Counted from the first letter of the stretch, positions 1 to 7,531 are shown. The stretch is DNA of 18,779 nt from Candidatus Heimdallarchaeota archaeon (GCA_030602675.1 JAUVZH010000016.1:1-18779), one strand, 5' to 3'. Program-made: numbers and translations. Notes: a model not told the origin generated them from the letters alone.

Positions 1-260
1 GTTTGAAATTAGGTTTAGCAAGATGCTGGAGAACGATAATAGCTACTGAATTTCTATCTGCAGCATCTGTAGGATTAGGTTGGTTCATAATTGGTTTAAG
101 TAAAACATTAGAAACTAGAGAGACTAAGCTGTATGTCTATGCAGGAATTTTTGTATTATCAATTGTGTTTTACTTGATTGAACTTGGTATTAAACAGATT
201 GAAAGACAAACAATCGAAAAATGGGGGATGGTTCGCAAAACAGAAGGTGGGTTTGAATAA
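1..260 (+). CDS. ABC importer permease, nitrate/sulfonate type (C-terminal fragment)
   Basis: This is the last 85 or so residues of an inner-membrane permease; the 5' part lies outside the window. It aligns by eye with the end of the next gene: both have a WR.I...E segment followed by a hydrophobic glycine-rich stretch, one more membrane helix and an ending IEKWGM or IRRWGM. That places it in the binding-protein-dependent permease family (BPD_transp_1) of the NitT/TauT group. Its stop codon abuts the ATG of the second permease, so the two are cotranscribed and probably form a heterodimeric channel. The EAA loop is not in view. The substrate cannot be told from this fragment, and the binding-protein gene, if present, would lie upstream. 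Confidence 0.8.
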   Translation, partial: LKLGLARCWRTIIATEFLSAASVGLGWFIIGLSKTLETRETKLYVYAGIFVLSIVFYLIELGIKQIERQTIEKWGMVRKTEGGFE

Positions 261-1190
261 ATGAAAAAGGATTCAAACATAGAAAATACTGTAGAACCAT
301 CAAAAGAGGTTATTAAAGATACAAGTGCTAATGGCAACGGGTCTAGATTATTAGATGGATTAAATAGTGCACCAAAGTATTTTCTTAATGTTGGTAAAAC
401 ATTATTACCTTTTTTAGTTATCTTCATTTTCTTTGAAGTTCTATTAGTGATACTTCATGCAACAATCCCAGACTTGAGTCATAATCTCTATCCGATACCA
501 CATAACATAATTGTCTACACTTGGAAAGCTTTCTTCCCAGGTAAAGATTCTGCAGCTAATTCAGTATTCATACAAGTTGGTTGGAGTTTTGTTAGAGTAC
601 TTCTAGGATTTGTTATTGGAACATTAAGCGGTCTAATTATCGGCATACTAATGGGTTTAAGCAAATGGTTACATCGATTACTAAATCCAATATTTAGCTT
701 AGCTATTTCCATTCCTACACTTGCATGGGTCCCAATATTGTTAATTATATTCGGTTTAAATACCAAAACAATCATTGTTACAATCGTATTAAGTTGCTTC
801 TTCCCAATTGTTTACAGTACAACAAACGGCATTAGAAGCATAGATAGGAAATTGATTTGGGCAGCACGAATTATGGGTGCAAGTAATTTGGAAATATTCT
901 TTGATGTGCTTTTACCTGGATCGTTAGTTTCAGTAATTACAGGATTAAGATTAGCGATAGGCTATTCTTGGAGAGCAATTGTTGGTGCAGAAATGCTAGT
1001 TGCATTAACAGATAACATTGGGATAGGTTATTATATTGTTGGCGGACAAATAGCCAATCAAATTCCACAAGTAATAATTGGTATTTTCTTGATTGCTTTA
1101 GGTGGTTTGCTTTTAGATGCAACGTTAATGAGACCGCTTGAACTAGTAACAATAAGACGTTGGGGAATGATAGAAAAATCAAAACAATAA
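261..1190 (+). CDS. ABC importer permease, nitrate/sulfonate (NitT/TauT) type
   Basis: This is a full-length membrane permease of 309 residues. A polar N-terminal tail of about 45 residues precedes roughly six hydrophobic segments. The EAA-type cytoplasmic loop that docks on the ATPase is visible at residues 200-221 (WAARIMGASN, then LLPGS). The SWRAIVGAEM stretch near 236-245 is typical of the TauC/SsuC/NrtB group. The ATG directly follows the stop of the preceding permease, with a GGTGG ribosome binding site about 9 nt upstream. The ATPase gene follows 12 nt downstream. Two different permeases side by side suggest a heterodimeric pore, whereas classical Tau and Ssu systems use one permease. 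The substrate is unknown: sulfonates, nitrate, thiamine precursors and aromatic acids are all carried by members of this family. Confidence 0.9.
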   Translation: MKKDSNIENTVEPSKEVIKDTSANGNGSRLLDGLNSAPKYFLNVGKTLLPFLVIFIFFEVLLVILHATIPDLSHNLYPIPHNIIVYTWKAFFPGKDSAANSVFIQVGWSFVRVLLGFVIGTLSGLIIGILMGLSKWLHRLLNPIFSLAISIPTLAWVPILLIIFGLNTKTIIVTIVLSCFFPIVYSTTNGIRSIDRKLIWAARIMGASNLEIFFDVLLPGSLVSVITGLRLAIGYSWRAIVGAEMLVALTDNIGIGYYIVGGQIANQIPQVIIGIFLIALGGLLLDATLMRPLELVTIRRWGMIEKSKQ

Positions 1191-1202
1191 AGGTGTTAGA
1201 AA

Positions 1203-2033
1203 ATGGCAAAAATTGATGATAGGAAAACAAAAATTCAAGCAACAAAACTAAGAAAAGTATTCAAAGAAAGACGACATGAAGTTGTTGCAGTTGAAGATTT
1301 GGACATTGATATTAAAGAGGGTGAATTTTCAGTTATTGTGGGACCAAGTGGTTGTGGAAAATCAACTTTCCTATATATGATAGCTGGATTTGAAAAGATT
1401 ACTGATGGAGAATTGTTGCTTGATGGAGAACCTGTTTTAAAACCTGGTAGAAACAGAGGATTTGTTTTCCAAGAATTTGCATTATATCCATGGAAGACTG
1501 TAAAAGGAAATATCCGAATGCCATTAGAAATTGGTGGTGGTATAAGCGAAGAGAAAATTGATGCTAAAGTTCAAGAGTACATCAATCTAGTAGGATTAGA
1601 GGGATTTGAAAATGCTTATCCACATACCTTATCAGGTGGTATGAAACAAAGAGTTGGTTTAGCGCGTGCATTAGTTTATGATCCTGATATTTTGCTTCTT
1701 GATGAACCTTTTGGATCTTTGGATGCTCAAACAAGAAAGATTATGCAGCAAGAATTAACTAGGATTTGGCAAGAAGTGACTTCTCATGGTGAAAAGAAAA
1801 CTGTTGTTTTCATTACTCACTCTGTTATTGAAGCAGTTTATCTTGCAGATAGGGTTTTTGTTATGAGTGCAAGACCTGGACATATTAAGGCAATAATTGA
1901 TGTACCTATTCCAAGACCTAGGTCTTATACTGGAGATGAGTTTATTCAAATTAGGCAAGAAGTTCTTAATCATCTCGAGGAAGAAGTACTAAAAGCAGCT
2001 GAATTGTATAAAGGAGAATTATCTGCAGAGTAA
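1203..2033 (+). CDS. ABC importer ATPase, nitrate/sulfonate (NitT/TauT) type
   Basis: This cytoplasmic nucleotide-binding subunit powers the permease pair upstream. All motifs are intact: Walker A GPSGCGKST at residues 47-55, Q-loop Q90 in FVFQEFALYPW, signature LSGGM at 143-147, Walker B ILLLDE ending at E168, and the H-loop histidine H206 in FITHS. The PW after the Q-loop and the C-terminal MSARPGHI segment are typical of the SsuB/TauB/NrtD group. Length (276 residues) is normal. A GGTG ribosome binding site lies 7 nt before the ATG. The gene ends 13 bp from the end of a convergent regulator gene, so this appears to be the last gene of the importer operon. Confidence 0.93.
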   Translation: MAKIDDRKTKIQATKLRKVFKERRHEVVAVEDLDIDIKEGEFSVIVGPSGCGKSTFLYMIAGFEKITDGELLLDGEPVLKPGRNRGFVFQEFALYPWKTVKGNIRMPLEIGGGISEEKIDAKVQEYINLVGLEGFENAYPHTLSGGMKQRVGLARALVYDPDILLLDEPFGSLDAQTRKIMQQELTRIWQEVTSHGEKKTVVFITHSVIEAVYLADRVFVMSARPGHIKAIIDVPIPRPRSYTGDEFIQIRQEVLNHLEEEVLKAAELYKGELSAE

Positions 2034-2046
2034 AAGCCTATTTTGT

Positions 2047-2607
2047 TTATATCTTTGGTTGAGCTTTTTTCAAAGCACTAATTAGAGATTCTTTACTAAA
2101 TGCAATACCTATCACAGGAATTTCTAAAATTCTTTTCAAGGTATTAGCTGCTACTGGGCCACAAACAATTGCTCCAACACCTTCTCTAGCAGCTCGAACA
2201 CCAAGAATGATTCCTTCTTCAATAGTATTTGCTAAATATTCCTTTATATGAATCGTTTCACCATCAATTTCTATAAAATTACCAAATTCATCCAAAACGT
2301 CTCGAGAGGTGATTAAACCAACAACCTTGCCTTCTAATACTTCTTTTTGTTCTTCTTCACGAACAAATTGAATCAATTTTCGAAAAGTAGATAATCGCGT
2401 ATCGGGTTCTGCGGAGCTAAGTTTATACATTGTACTTATTGGAATGCCAGATTTTTCAGCTAATTCTTTCAATGTAAAGTTCAATTCCATTGAGACTCTT
2501 TTCAATGTTTCTGGAATTAGATTACCTTCTTCAACCAATGCATAAAGCAATTGCTTCCAAAGAGGTAAAACTGAATCTGATGAAATATTAGACAACTTTG
2601 AAATCAT
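2047..2607 (-). CDS. HTH transcriptional regulator with C-terminal putative sensor domain
   Basis: This is a 186-residue soluble protein. An XRE-like helix-turn-helix lies at about residues 44-62 (TLKELAEKSGIPISTMYKL), preceded by a short helical region. The C-terminal half (about 93-180) has alternating strand/helix character, with VVGLITSRD, EGVGAIVCGPVAANTL and IPVIGIAFS. That pattern recalls Rossmann-like ligand-sensing domains such as the N-terminal domain of PrpR, but I cannot name the family. It converges on the importer operon with a 13-bp gap, so it may control that operon (inference). Two perfect inverted repeats lie directly upstream of its start, suggesting autoregulation. The start is ATG, preceded by AGG almost without spacing, so translation may be leaderless or nearly so. 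Confidence 0.8.
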   Translation of the reverse strand: MISKLSNISSDSVLPLWKQLLYALVEEGNLIPETLKRVSMELNFTLKELAEKSGIPISTMYKLSSAEPDTRLSTFRKLIQFVREEEQKEVLEGKVVGLITSRDVLDEFGNFIEIDGETIHIKEYLANTIEEGIILGVRAAREGVGAIVCGPVAANTLKRILEIPVIGIAFSKESLISALKKAQPKI

Positions 2608-2608
2608 C

Positions 2609-2625
2609 CTAAATATTGTATTTAG
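2609..2625. promoter_or_regulatory. Perfect inverted repeat (7-bp arms) at the regulator start, candidate operator
   Basis: The sequence CTAAATA-TTG-TATTTAG is a perfect 7-bp inverted repeat with a 3-bp spacer. It begins one base upstream of the start codon of the HTH regulator gene. Its position over the likely transcript start fits an autorepression site. The binding protein is not shown by the sequence. Confidence 0.5.
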
Positions 2626-2655
2626 TTTTGTAAAGCTTCTAAGGTAAATAATCTT

Positions 2656-2671
2656 TATTGTTAATTAACAA
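2656..2671. promoter_or_regulatory. Perfect 16-bp palindrome, second candidate operator
   Basis: ATTGTTAATTAACAAT reads identically on both strands. It lies about 50 bp upstream of the HTH regulator, in the divergent region shared with the PIG-L gene, so it could act on either promoter. An AT-only core makes chance occurrence more likely than for a GC-containing site, but the repeat is perfect over all 16 bp. Confidence 0.45.
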
Positions 2672-2720
2672 TTCATTTTTATTTCTAACATTTTTTTAGG
2701 TAAAAATGTTTGAAAATTAA

Positions 2721-2731
2721 CTTTTATTTAC
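2721..2731 (+). promoter_or_regulatory. Possible TATA box of the PIG-L gene
   Basis: CTTTTATTTAC is the best archaeal TATA-like element upstream of the PIG-L gene. It would place the transcript start near 2752 and give a leader of about 37 nt that includes the GGTGAT ribosome binding site. The surrounding AT-richness makes this call weak. Confidence 0.3.
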
Positions 2732-2778
2732 GAAAAAACTAATATGAGAATCATTATCTTGTAAAATAAGAATAATCA

Positions 2779-2784
2779 GGTGAT
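2779..2784 (+). promoter_or_regulatory. Ribosome binding site GGTGAT that sets the PIG-L start
   Basis: GGTGAT matches the complement of the 3' end of archaeal 16S rRNA (ending AUCACCUCC). It lies 4 nt upstream of the ATG at 2789. The in-frame GTG at 2780 is part of this site, so it is unlikely to be the start. Confidence 0.65.
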
Positions 2785-2788
2785 ATTA

Positions 2789-3436
2789 ATGAAAGTACTA
2801 GTACTAAGTCCACATACAGACGATGGAGAATTTGGCGTTGGAGGAACAATTGCACGATTCGTAGAAGAAGGGCATGATGTATATTATGTTGCATTTTCGA
2901 CAGCTGAAGAATCTGTAAAAGAGGGTTTCCCAAAGGATGCATTAAAAACAGAGGTAAGAAATGCAACCAAAGTATTAGGTATTCCATCCAAAAATCTCTT
3001 TGTACATAATTATAAAGTAAGATCATTTCCAGCAAGAAGGCAAGAAATACTTGAAGATCTAGTTCAGTATAGAAAGGACTTGCAACCCGATTTAGTATTC
3101 GTACCAAATAGAGATGACATGCATCAAGACCATCAAATCATGGTAAATGAAGGAATAAGGGCATTTAGGATAACTAGCTCAATATTAGGATATGAATTTC
3201 CAAGAAATAATATTAGTTTTACAGGTACTGCATTTATTAAATTAGAAAAAAGACATATTGATAAAAAAATCGCAGCAATTAAAGAATACAAAACACAAGA
3301 GGACAAATTCTATGCGAGTAAAGATTATCTCTTATCACTTGCTATAGTTAGAGGAATACAACTAGATCACCCATTTGCAGAAGCATTTGAAGCAATCAGA
3401 ATTATTTATGATGAAAAAACAACAATTAATCTCTAA
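2789..3436 (+). CDS. PIG-L/LmbE family N-acetylglucosaminyl deacetylase
   Basis: This is a zinc-dependent deacetylase of 215 residues (PIG-L/LmbE/MshB/BshB family), which removes N-acetyl groups from sugar conjugates. The N-terminal metal motif is SPHTDDGEFGVGGT (residues 7-20; H9 and D12 expected to bind zinc, D11 the catalytic base). The second metal motif HQDH lies at 112-115 (H115 expected as ligand). Length is normal for the family. I start it at the ATG because the in-frame GTG nine bases upstream is part of the ribosome binding site. A glycosyltransferase gene follows on the same strand after about 100 bp. That pairing fits sequential sugar transfer and deacetylation on a glycan, glycolipid or sugar-based small molecule. 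The substrate cannot be read from the sequence. Confidence 0.9.
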   Translation: MKVLVLSPHTDDGEFGVGGTIARFVEEGHDVYYVAFSTAEESVKEGFPKDALKTEVRNATKVLGIPSKNLFVHNYKVRSFPARRQEILEDLVQYRKDLQPDLVFVPNRDDMHQDHQIMVNEGIRAFRITSSILGYEFPRNNISFTGTAFIKLEKRHIDKKIAAIKEYKTQEDKFYASKDYLLSLAIVRGIQLDHPFAEAFEAIRIIYDEKTTINL

Positions 3437-3495
3437 AACATCTTTAACCTACTAATAATAAAAAATAACCATACGAATCCTTATTATACAAAATA

Positions 3496-4635
3496 ATGTC
3501 CAAATTTCAACAATCAAATAAAGGTAGTTGCTTCATGAAAGTTTTACATCTTGCTGATGGACCAAGAAATATTCGTGCAGAAAGAGCTGCATTAGTTGCA
3601 AAAAAGGAAGGAATCAACACTCATTTTATTGCAGGAAATGTTACCGAAGATCTAATCAAGAAATCAATTTTCAAGAAGAAACATTTCATCAACCTTACAC
3701 CTAAAAATCATTTATTAATGGATTTAAAGGATTTTGAGAAGTCACTATCAGAATTCATTGAAGAAGTAAATCCAGATATTATACACTCGCACAACATCTT
3801 CATGGGAAAAATAGCTAAAAAGACTGGTCTTCCATATCTTTATGATGATCATGAATTGTGGTCACAAAAAATCAAATGTTTTAAACGAACTGGTTTACGA
3901 GCTCAATTGGGTATTACCTATCAAAGATTCTTTCATCCAAGATGGGAGAAAGAACTTGCTAATAATACATCTGTGTTAGTACCATCAAACGGTATTTTAA
4001 ATTTCTATGAAACACAATATAAAACAAACAATGTATATTATTTTCCTAATATGCCTGTGCTTGAAGAAGTTAACAAGATAAAATTGAAAAAACAGAGAAC
4101 TGATTCACTTATAACTGCAGCGATTGGTGTTTCAACGAAAAGCACTTCTAAACACAGAAAGATAGATGGATTTGTAGATCTCTGGAAAACAAATAACGAT
4201 ATCGGAAAAATACTGATAATAGGACAGGATGATCTCAAAAGTAGTGGTAATGTAATAAGTACAGGTCGTGTTTCACATAACAAGTGCTACGAAGAATCAT
4301 CTATTGGTCATTTAGGAATCATTCCATTTAAACCGTATAAGAAATATCATATTTTTAGTGGAGCGAATAAAGCATATCTTTACATTCACGCAGGCTTAGG
4401 TCTAATTACTCCATATACTCAAGTTGAATTTAAACCAGTTATTAAAGAGATTGGAATGGGTTATCAATTCAAAGACTATACTGATCTAGTAGAATATTTG
4501 AGAAAAAACAAAGATCAATTAATGAATACCAATAGAGATAAAATTATTAGTATTGCTAGAAAGAAATTTGTTCTCGATAACTTTTCAAATAATCTTAAAA
4601 TGGCTTATGAAAAAGCTGTAGAAATAAATGGTTAA
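3496..4635 (+). CDS. GT-B fold glycosyltransferase (GT4-like)
   Basis: This is a cytoplasmic sugar transferase of up to 379 residues with two Rossmann-like halves. The N-terminal half starts MKVLHLADGP and contains NPDIIHSHN (about 92-100) and the YDDHELW stretch (about 116-122), typical of GT4-type enzymes. The C-terminal half has IGIIPFKPY-like and FSGANKAYLYIHAGLGLITP segments, which correspond to the donor-sugar binding region. The ATG at 3535 (giving 366 residues) is the more likely start: conserved sequence begins there and a GGTAG element lies 7 nt upstream. The first 13 residues of the longer form are polar and nondescript. Placed between a PIG-L deacetylase and an ATP-grasp gene, it probably adds a sugar that is later modified. 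Donor and acceptor are unknown. Confidence 0.82.
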   Translation: MSKFQQSNKGSCFMKVLHLADGPRNIRAERAALVAKKEGINTHFIAGNVTEDLIKKSIFKKKHFINLTPKNHLLMDLKDFEKSLSEFIEEVNPDIIHSHNIFMGKIAKKTGLPYLYDDHELWSQKIKCFKRTGLRAQLGITYQRFFHPRWEKELANNTSVLVPSNGILNFYETQYKTNNVYYFPNMPVLEEVNKIKLKKQRTDSLITAAIGVSTKSTSKHRKIDGFVDLWKTNNDIGKILIIGQDDLKSSGNVISTGRVSHNKCYEESSIGHLGIIPFKPYKKYHIFSGANKAYLYIHAGLGLITPYTQVEFKPVIKEIGMGYQFKDYTDLVEYLRKNKDQLMNTNRDKIISIARKKFVLDNFSNNLKMAYEKAVEING

Positions 4636-4640
4636 AAAAT

Positions 4641-4663
4641 AGTGCTAATTAAAGCACTTTTTT
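4641..4663. terminator. Hairpin plus T-run between convergent genes
   Basis: AGTGCT-AATTAA-AGCACT forms a perfect 6-bp stem. It is followed by a run of six T on the plus strand and preceded by a run of A, so it could end transcripts from both sides. It lies just after the glycosyltransferase stop and overlaps the last codons of the convergent ATP-grasp gene. Intrinsic hairpins are less used in archaea than plain T-tracts, but both elements are present here. Confidence 0.5.
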
Positions 4664-5707
4664 CATATTTTTTTGGAATATTTGATCCATATATCTAACC
4701 ATTCTACGACCATAATCAATTTTCTCATTGTACGCTAGAATGTCATCTTTTGAATATTCACCCAGCAATAACTTTACTGCTAAATAAGGGGCAATCAAAT
4801 TCTCTTGATAAATAAAGGATGAAACTCGAGGATTGATTTCGATTAATTTGTCACCAATGAATTGAATATTATTACAATAATTCAAAGGTATTGCTTTAAG
4901 AATGCTATGAGTTTGTTCAATGAGATCTGGCCTTTTAATTAATTCACCACGAACAATAACTCCCCATCTTGCTAGCTCAACAGTTTTTACAGTAGCAAGT
5001 AATGTTTCACCATTTAAGGAAATAGTATCAGTTGTTACTTCGCCACCCTCAAGAAATTCCATTACAATGAATTTCGGGAAATCTTTTTCTTTAGCAAAAA
5101 TTGCTTCAAATTCCTCAAGTGACATATATTTACTTGTTGGTTTATAATTTAGGAGTTGATCTTTTCGATTAACCTTCGGATCAATTATTCTTACTCCACG
5201 ACTTCCTTTTCCAATCTGAGGTTTGAAGATAACTGGTTTATCTGGGTACCCTAAATTATCTAAAGTTGTTTTAAATTCACTTAATGATTCTGCAGGATAG
5301 TATTTTGGTAAAACAATATTTGTTTTCTTTTTCAACACATCATACATTTCGAGTTTATTATTAGCAATTCGAATTGGTTCCGGATCAGAAATAAGCACTT
5401 TTGTACCACTTGATTCTAGTTCTTTTTTTGCTAATGCTAAATGGTACACTTCAGAGCTTGATTCAGGGAATAATACATCAGGTTTTTCTTTTTCTAAAAT
5501 GTCGATTATAGTTGGAATGTAGTTGGCAGAATCACCAGCAGGTACTTGATAGAATTTATCAACCAAAAATCTACCAATTGCTTCTTTATCCATATCAGTT
5601 CCTACAACATCAATTTTTCTTTCGCCATGATTAGCTTTCAACATACGAATTAATGTCGATGCACCTGGACAACCACAAGCAGTTACAACTATTTTCAAAT
5701 CTCTCAA
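4649..5707 (-). CDS. ATP-grasp ligase (carbamoyl-phosphate-synthase-like)
   Basis: This is a 352-residue ATP-grasp enzyme, a group that joins a carboxylate to an amine or thiol through an acyl-phosphate. The N-terminal Rossmann part begins KIVVTACGCPGAS (about 5-17) and contains the D38MD region. The ATP-binding core shows VIFKPQIGKGSRGVR (159-173), MEFLEGGEVTTD (216-227) and the Mg-binding LIEINPRVSS (288-297). The closest known groups are the CarB-like and PylC-like ATP-grasp proteins often found in glycan clusters. The start is TTG: the frame upstream has a stop before any ATG, and a GGAG site lies about 9 nt away. Its end meets the convergent glycosyltransferase at a shared hairpin. The substrate is unknown; a sugar-linked amino acid ligation is possible (inference). 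Confidence 0.85.
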   Translation of the reverse strand: MRDLKIVVTACGCPGASTLIRMLKANHGERKIDVVGTDMDKEAIGRFLVDKFYQVPAGDSANYIPTIIDILEKEKPDVLFPESSSEVYHLALAKKELESSGTKVLISDPEPIRIANNKLEMYDVLKKKTNIVLPKYYPAESLSEFKTTLDNLGYPDKPVIFKPQIGKGSRGVRIIDPKVNRKDQLLNYKPTSKYMSLEEFEAIFAKEKDFPKFIVMEFLEGGEVTTDTISLNGETLLATVKTVELARWGVIVRGELIKRPDLIEQTHSILKAIPLNYCNNIQFIGDKLIEINPRVSSFIYQENLIAPYLAVKLLLGEYSKDDILAYNEKIDYGRRMVRYMDQIFQKNMKKVL

Positions 5708-5905
5708 TAGCGATTTCTCCTTTTATTTATCGGATTATACCTATTATGAATACGTTATAAACTCAAGTGTGGAATCTATTGTATATTATTTAATCTTTCC
5801 AAAAATTTTGTTAGTTAATAAAGAGATTAAAATGAAAAGATTATTAAAATTTAAGAACTTGAAGAAAAATAAGCGAATAAACTATTAGTATTTGGGGAAT
5901 AAATA

Positions 5906-6739
5906 ATGGGTACGTCAACTGTTGTGACAGTCATTTCAGCTCGAAATGAAGAGAATTACATTGCAGATACATTGGATAGTCTTATTTCTCAAAGTATTAG
6001 ACCAAAACTTATTGTGGTTGTAGATGATGGAAGTGTAGATAAAACAGCCAAAATTGTTTCTAGATACAAGAAAAATTGTGTTGAATTAATTATAAGAAAG
6101 GATCGCATCGGTGGACCTAGTATGTTAGGAACACCAATGATGGCAATTCCTTTTAACATTGCATTCAAGTTTATAGAAAATTCCAAAGTTGATTATGATT
6201 ATATGATGATTTCTGGTGCTGATTGTATCTATCAAAAGGATTACATAAAAAAAATAACTGAACGCTTTAATGAGGATCAAAAAATAGTTGTAGCTTCAGG
6301 TTTCCAATTTGGTGAAAGTTTAAATCCGGATCATGCCCGAGGAGCTGGAAGAATAATAAAACACAATTTCTGGGCATTTTATGGAGCTAAATATCCATTT
6401 CCCTCATTCCTTTGGGAAAGCGGTATAATTTTCAAAGCACAAATGTTAGGGTTAAAAGTTAGAGGATATAATGATGTATATTTTAATTCTCAAAGAACTA
6501 GTGGAACAAATATAGATATGATAAGATATGGAAGAATGTTAAGAGCAATAGGGTATCCTTTGCTGATCGTGTTTGGTAGATCAATACGCATTATTAAAAG
6601 AACAGGTATTAAATCAGCAATTAAGTTACTAGCTGGTTATTGCTTAAAACCAATGCAGACATTTGAAACCGATAAAGAGATGAAGGAATATATCTCAAAG
6701 AATTATTTAGCTCAAAAAATAAAATATTATTTATTTTAA
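5906..6739 (+). CDS. Family 2 (GT-A fold) glycosyltransferase
   Basis: This is a 277-residue sugar transferase with the usual GT-A start: VVTVISARNEENYIADTLDS at about 6-25, nucleotide-binding DDGS at 40-43, and the metal-binding DxD-like SGADC at 103-107. A hydrophobic stretch in the C-terminal half (YPLLIVFG, about 217-224) could contact the membrane, but no clear transmembrane anchor is seen. The region between DDGS and DxD, with GGPSMLGTPMMAIPF (about 69-83), is rich in Gly, Pro and Met. The start is ATG; a GGGGA element upstream is a poor ribosome binding site. It is transcribed away from the ATP-grasp gene across a 198-bp region and probably acts in the same glycan pathway. The sugar cannot be predicted. 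Confidence 0.85.
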   Translation: MGTSTVVTVISARNEENYIADTLDSLISQSIRPKLIVVVDDGSVDKTAKIVSRYKKNCVELIIRKDRIGGPSMLGTPMMAIPFNIAFKFIENSKVDYDYMMISGADCIYQKDYIKKITERFNEDQKIVVASGFQFGESLNPDHARGAGRIIKHNFWAFYGAKYPFPSFLWESGIIFKAQMLGLKVRGYNDVYFNSQRTSGTNIDMIRYGRMLRAIGYPLLIVFGRSIRIIKRTGIKSAIKLLAGYCLKPMQTFETDKEMKEYISKNYLAQKIKYYLF

Positions 6740-6799
6740 TCTTTTATTAATCACCAAAATGTTTACTAAAATCCAAATTTAGCAAATATATCTAAAAAA

Positions 6800-6808
6800 T
6801 TTATAAAT
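6800..6808 (+). promoter_or_regulatory. TATA box of the sulfotransferase-WD40 unit
   Basis: TTTATAAAT closely matches the archaeal TATA consensus. A transcript start about 26 nt downstream of its centre falls near 6830, only a few bases before the TTG at 6838, which suggests a leaderless or very short-leader transcript. Confidence 0.5.
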
Positions 6809-6837
6809 GAATTTCTTAATCGAGTACAGATAGTTGG

Positions 6838-7521
6838 TTGTGGAAAAGATTGCGTTTATACTTGATTGGTTGTGGTAGATCGGGAACAACAATTTTGGAG
6901 CATTTATTTGATTCTTTTCAAGATATTGATATTATCTACGGGGAAATCGTTTGGTCGATTTTAGCAAACAAAAACGATGTTGTAGTAAAACGTTGGTGGG
7001 ATGCAGGAGGTACAGGTGAAAGTGAAAACTGGAATGAACAAATATTCAAAACTATTAATGATCTTAATATTTCTGTTCTAAATATAATAAGAAATCCATT
7101 TGATGTTTTGACTTCAAAGATTAAAGATCGTTCACACTATCATATCAAACCTGAACGTTATATTAATTCATTAAATTACATAACTACTGAAGAAAAGAAT
7201 CTAAAAGATTATCATATAATTATGTATGATGAAATAGTTACAAATCCTGATAAAATTCAAAAAAAAGTTGTAGAATGGTATAATTTAAAAATCAAATATT
7301 TATGGTCAGAATTTCCAATTGATGTTGATTTAGAGCAAAAGAAAGATCCACGTTGGTTAGCAATGACTAAGATTCGACCCCTTTCTCCAGATGTCATTGG
7401 TAGGTGGAAAAGAAACGAAGAGGATGTAGAATATCTTCAGAGATTAATAGAAAAGTATCCAATGTTAATAGAGTTTTCAAAGAAATATTGGTCTGATTAT
7501 TCATTCGAAAAAGACCTTTGA
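6838..7521 (+). CDS. Small sulfotransferase family protein
   Basis: This 227-residue protein probably transfers sulfate from PAPS to a carbohydrate or other hydroxyl group. The 5'-phosphosulfate loop is LIGCGRSGTTILEHLF (9-24). The 3'-phosphate region is IIRNPFDVLTSK (83-94), the usual RDP..S variant. YDEIVTNP (130-137) and IGRWKR (187-192) are the late conserved blocks of cytosolic and bacterial-type sulfotransferases. No membrane segment is seen. The start is uncertain: TTG codons at 6838, 6850 and 6862 are all possible, no ATG is available in the open frame, and the TATA box position favours the first or second. The stop overlaps the ribosome binding site of the WD40 gene, so the two are translationally coupled. 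The sulfate acceptor is probably a product of the neighbouring glycan genes (inference). Confidence 0.85.
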   Translation: MWKRLRLYLIGCGRSGTTILEHLFDSFQDIDIIYGEIVWSILANKNDVVVKRWWDAGGTGESENWNEQIFKTINDLNISVLNIIRNPFDVLTSKIKDRSHYHIKPERYINSLNYITTEEKNLKDYHIIMYDEIVTNPDKIQKKVVEWYNLKIKYLWSEFPIDVDLEQKKDPRWLAMTKIRPLSPDVIGRWKRNEEDVEYLQRLIEKYPMLIEFSKKYWSDYSFEKDL

Positions 7522-7525
7522 GGTG
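7520..7525 (+). promoter_or_regulatory. Ribosome binding site GAGGTG overlapping the sulfotransferase stop
   Basis: GAGGTG is a six-base match to the archaeal anti-Shine-Dalgarno complement. It overlaps the TGA of the sulfotransferase and lies 6 nt before the TTG at 7532. The GTG at 7523 is inside this site and is therefore an unlikely start. The arrangement points to coupled translation. Confidence 0.65.
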
Positions 7526-7531
7526 TTTAAA

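Noticed and set aside
937..1245. A minus-strand open frame of 102 codons opposite the second permease and the ATPase start.
   Set aside because: It is a shadow of well-supported plus-strand genes; Leu-rich composition and lack of motifs fit an antisense frame.
2744..3496. Similar 26-bp stretches upstream of the PIG-L gene (2744-2769) and the GT-B gene (3471-3496), about 19 identities.
   Set aside because: The sequence is very AT-rich, and the two copies lie at different distances from the starts; this could easily be chance.
5832..5888. A possible 18-residue lysine-rich ORF (starting MKRLLKF) in the region between the ATP-grasp and GT-A glycosyltransferase genes.
   Set aside because: It has no good ribosome binding site, low complexity typical of AT-rich spacer, and no recognisable similarity; chance is sufficient.
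6834..6875. The 10-bp direct repeat TTGGTTGTGG at 6834-6843 and 6866-6875, at the sulfotransferase start.
   Set aside because: One copy encodes the conserved phosphosulfate loop; the other is short and upstream. No further similarity suggests a duplication.
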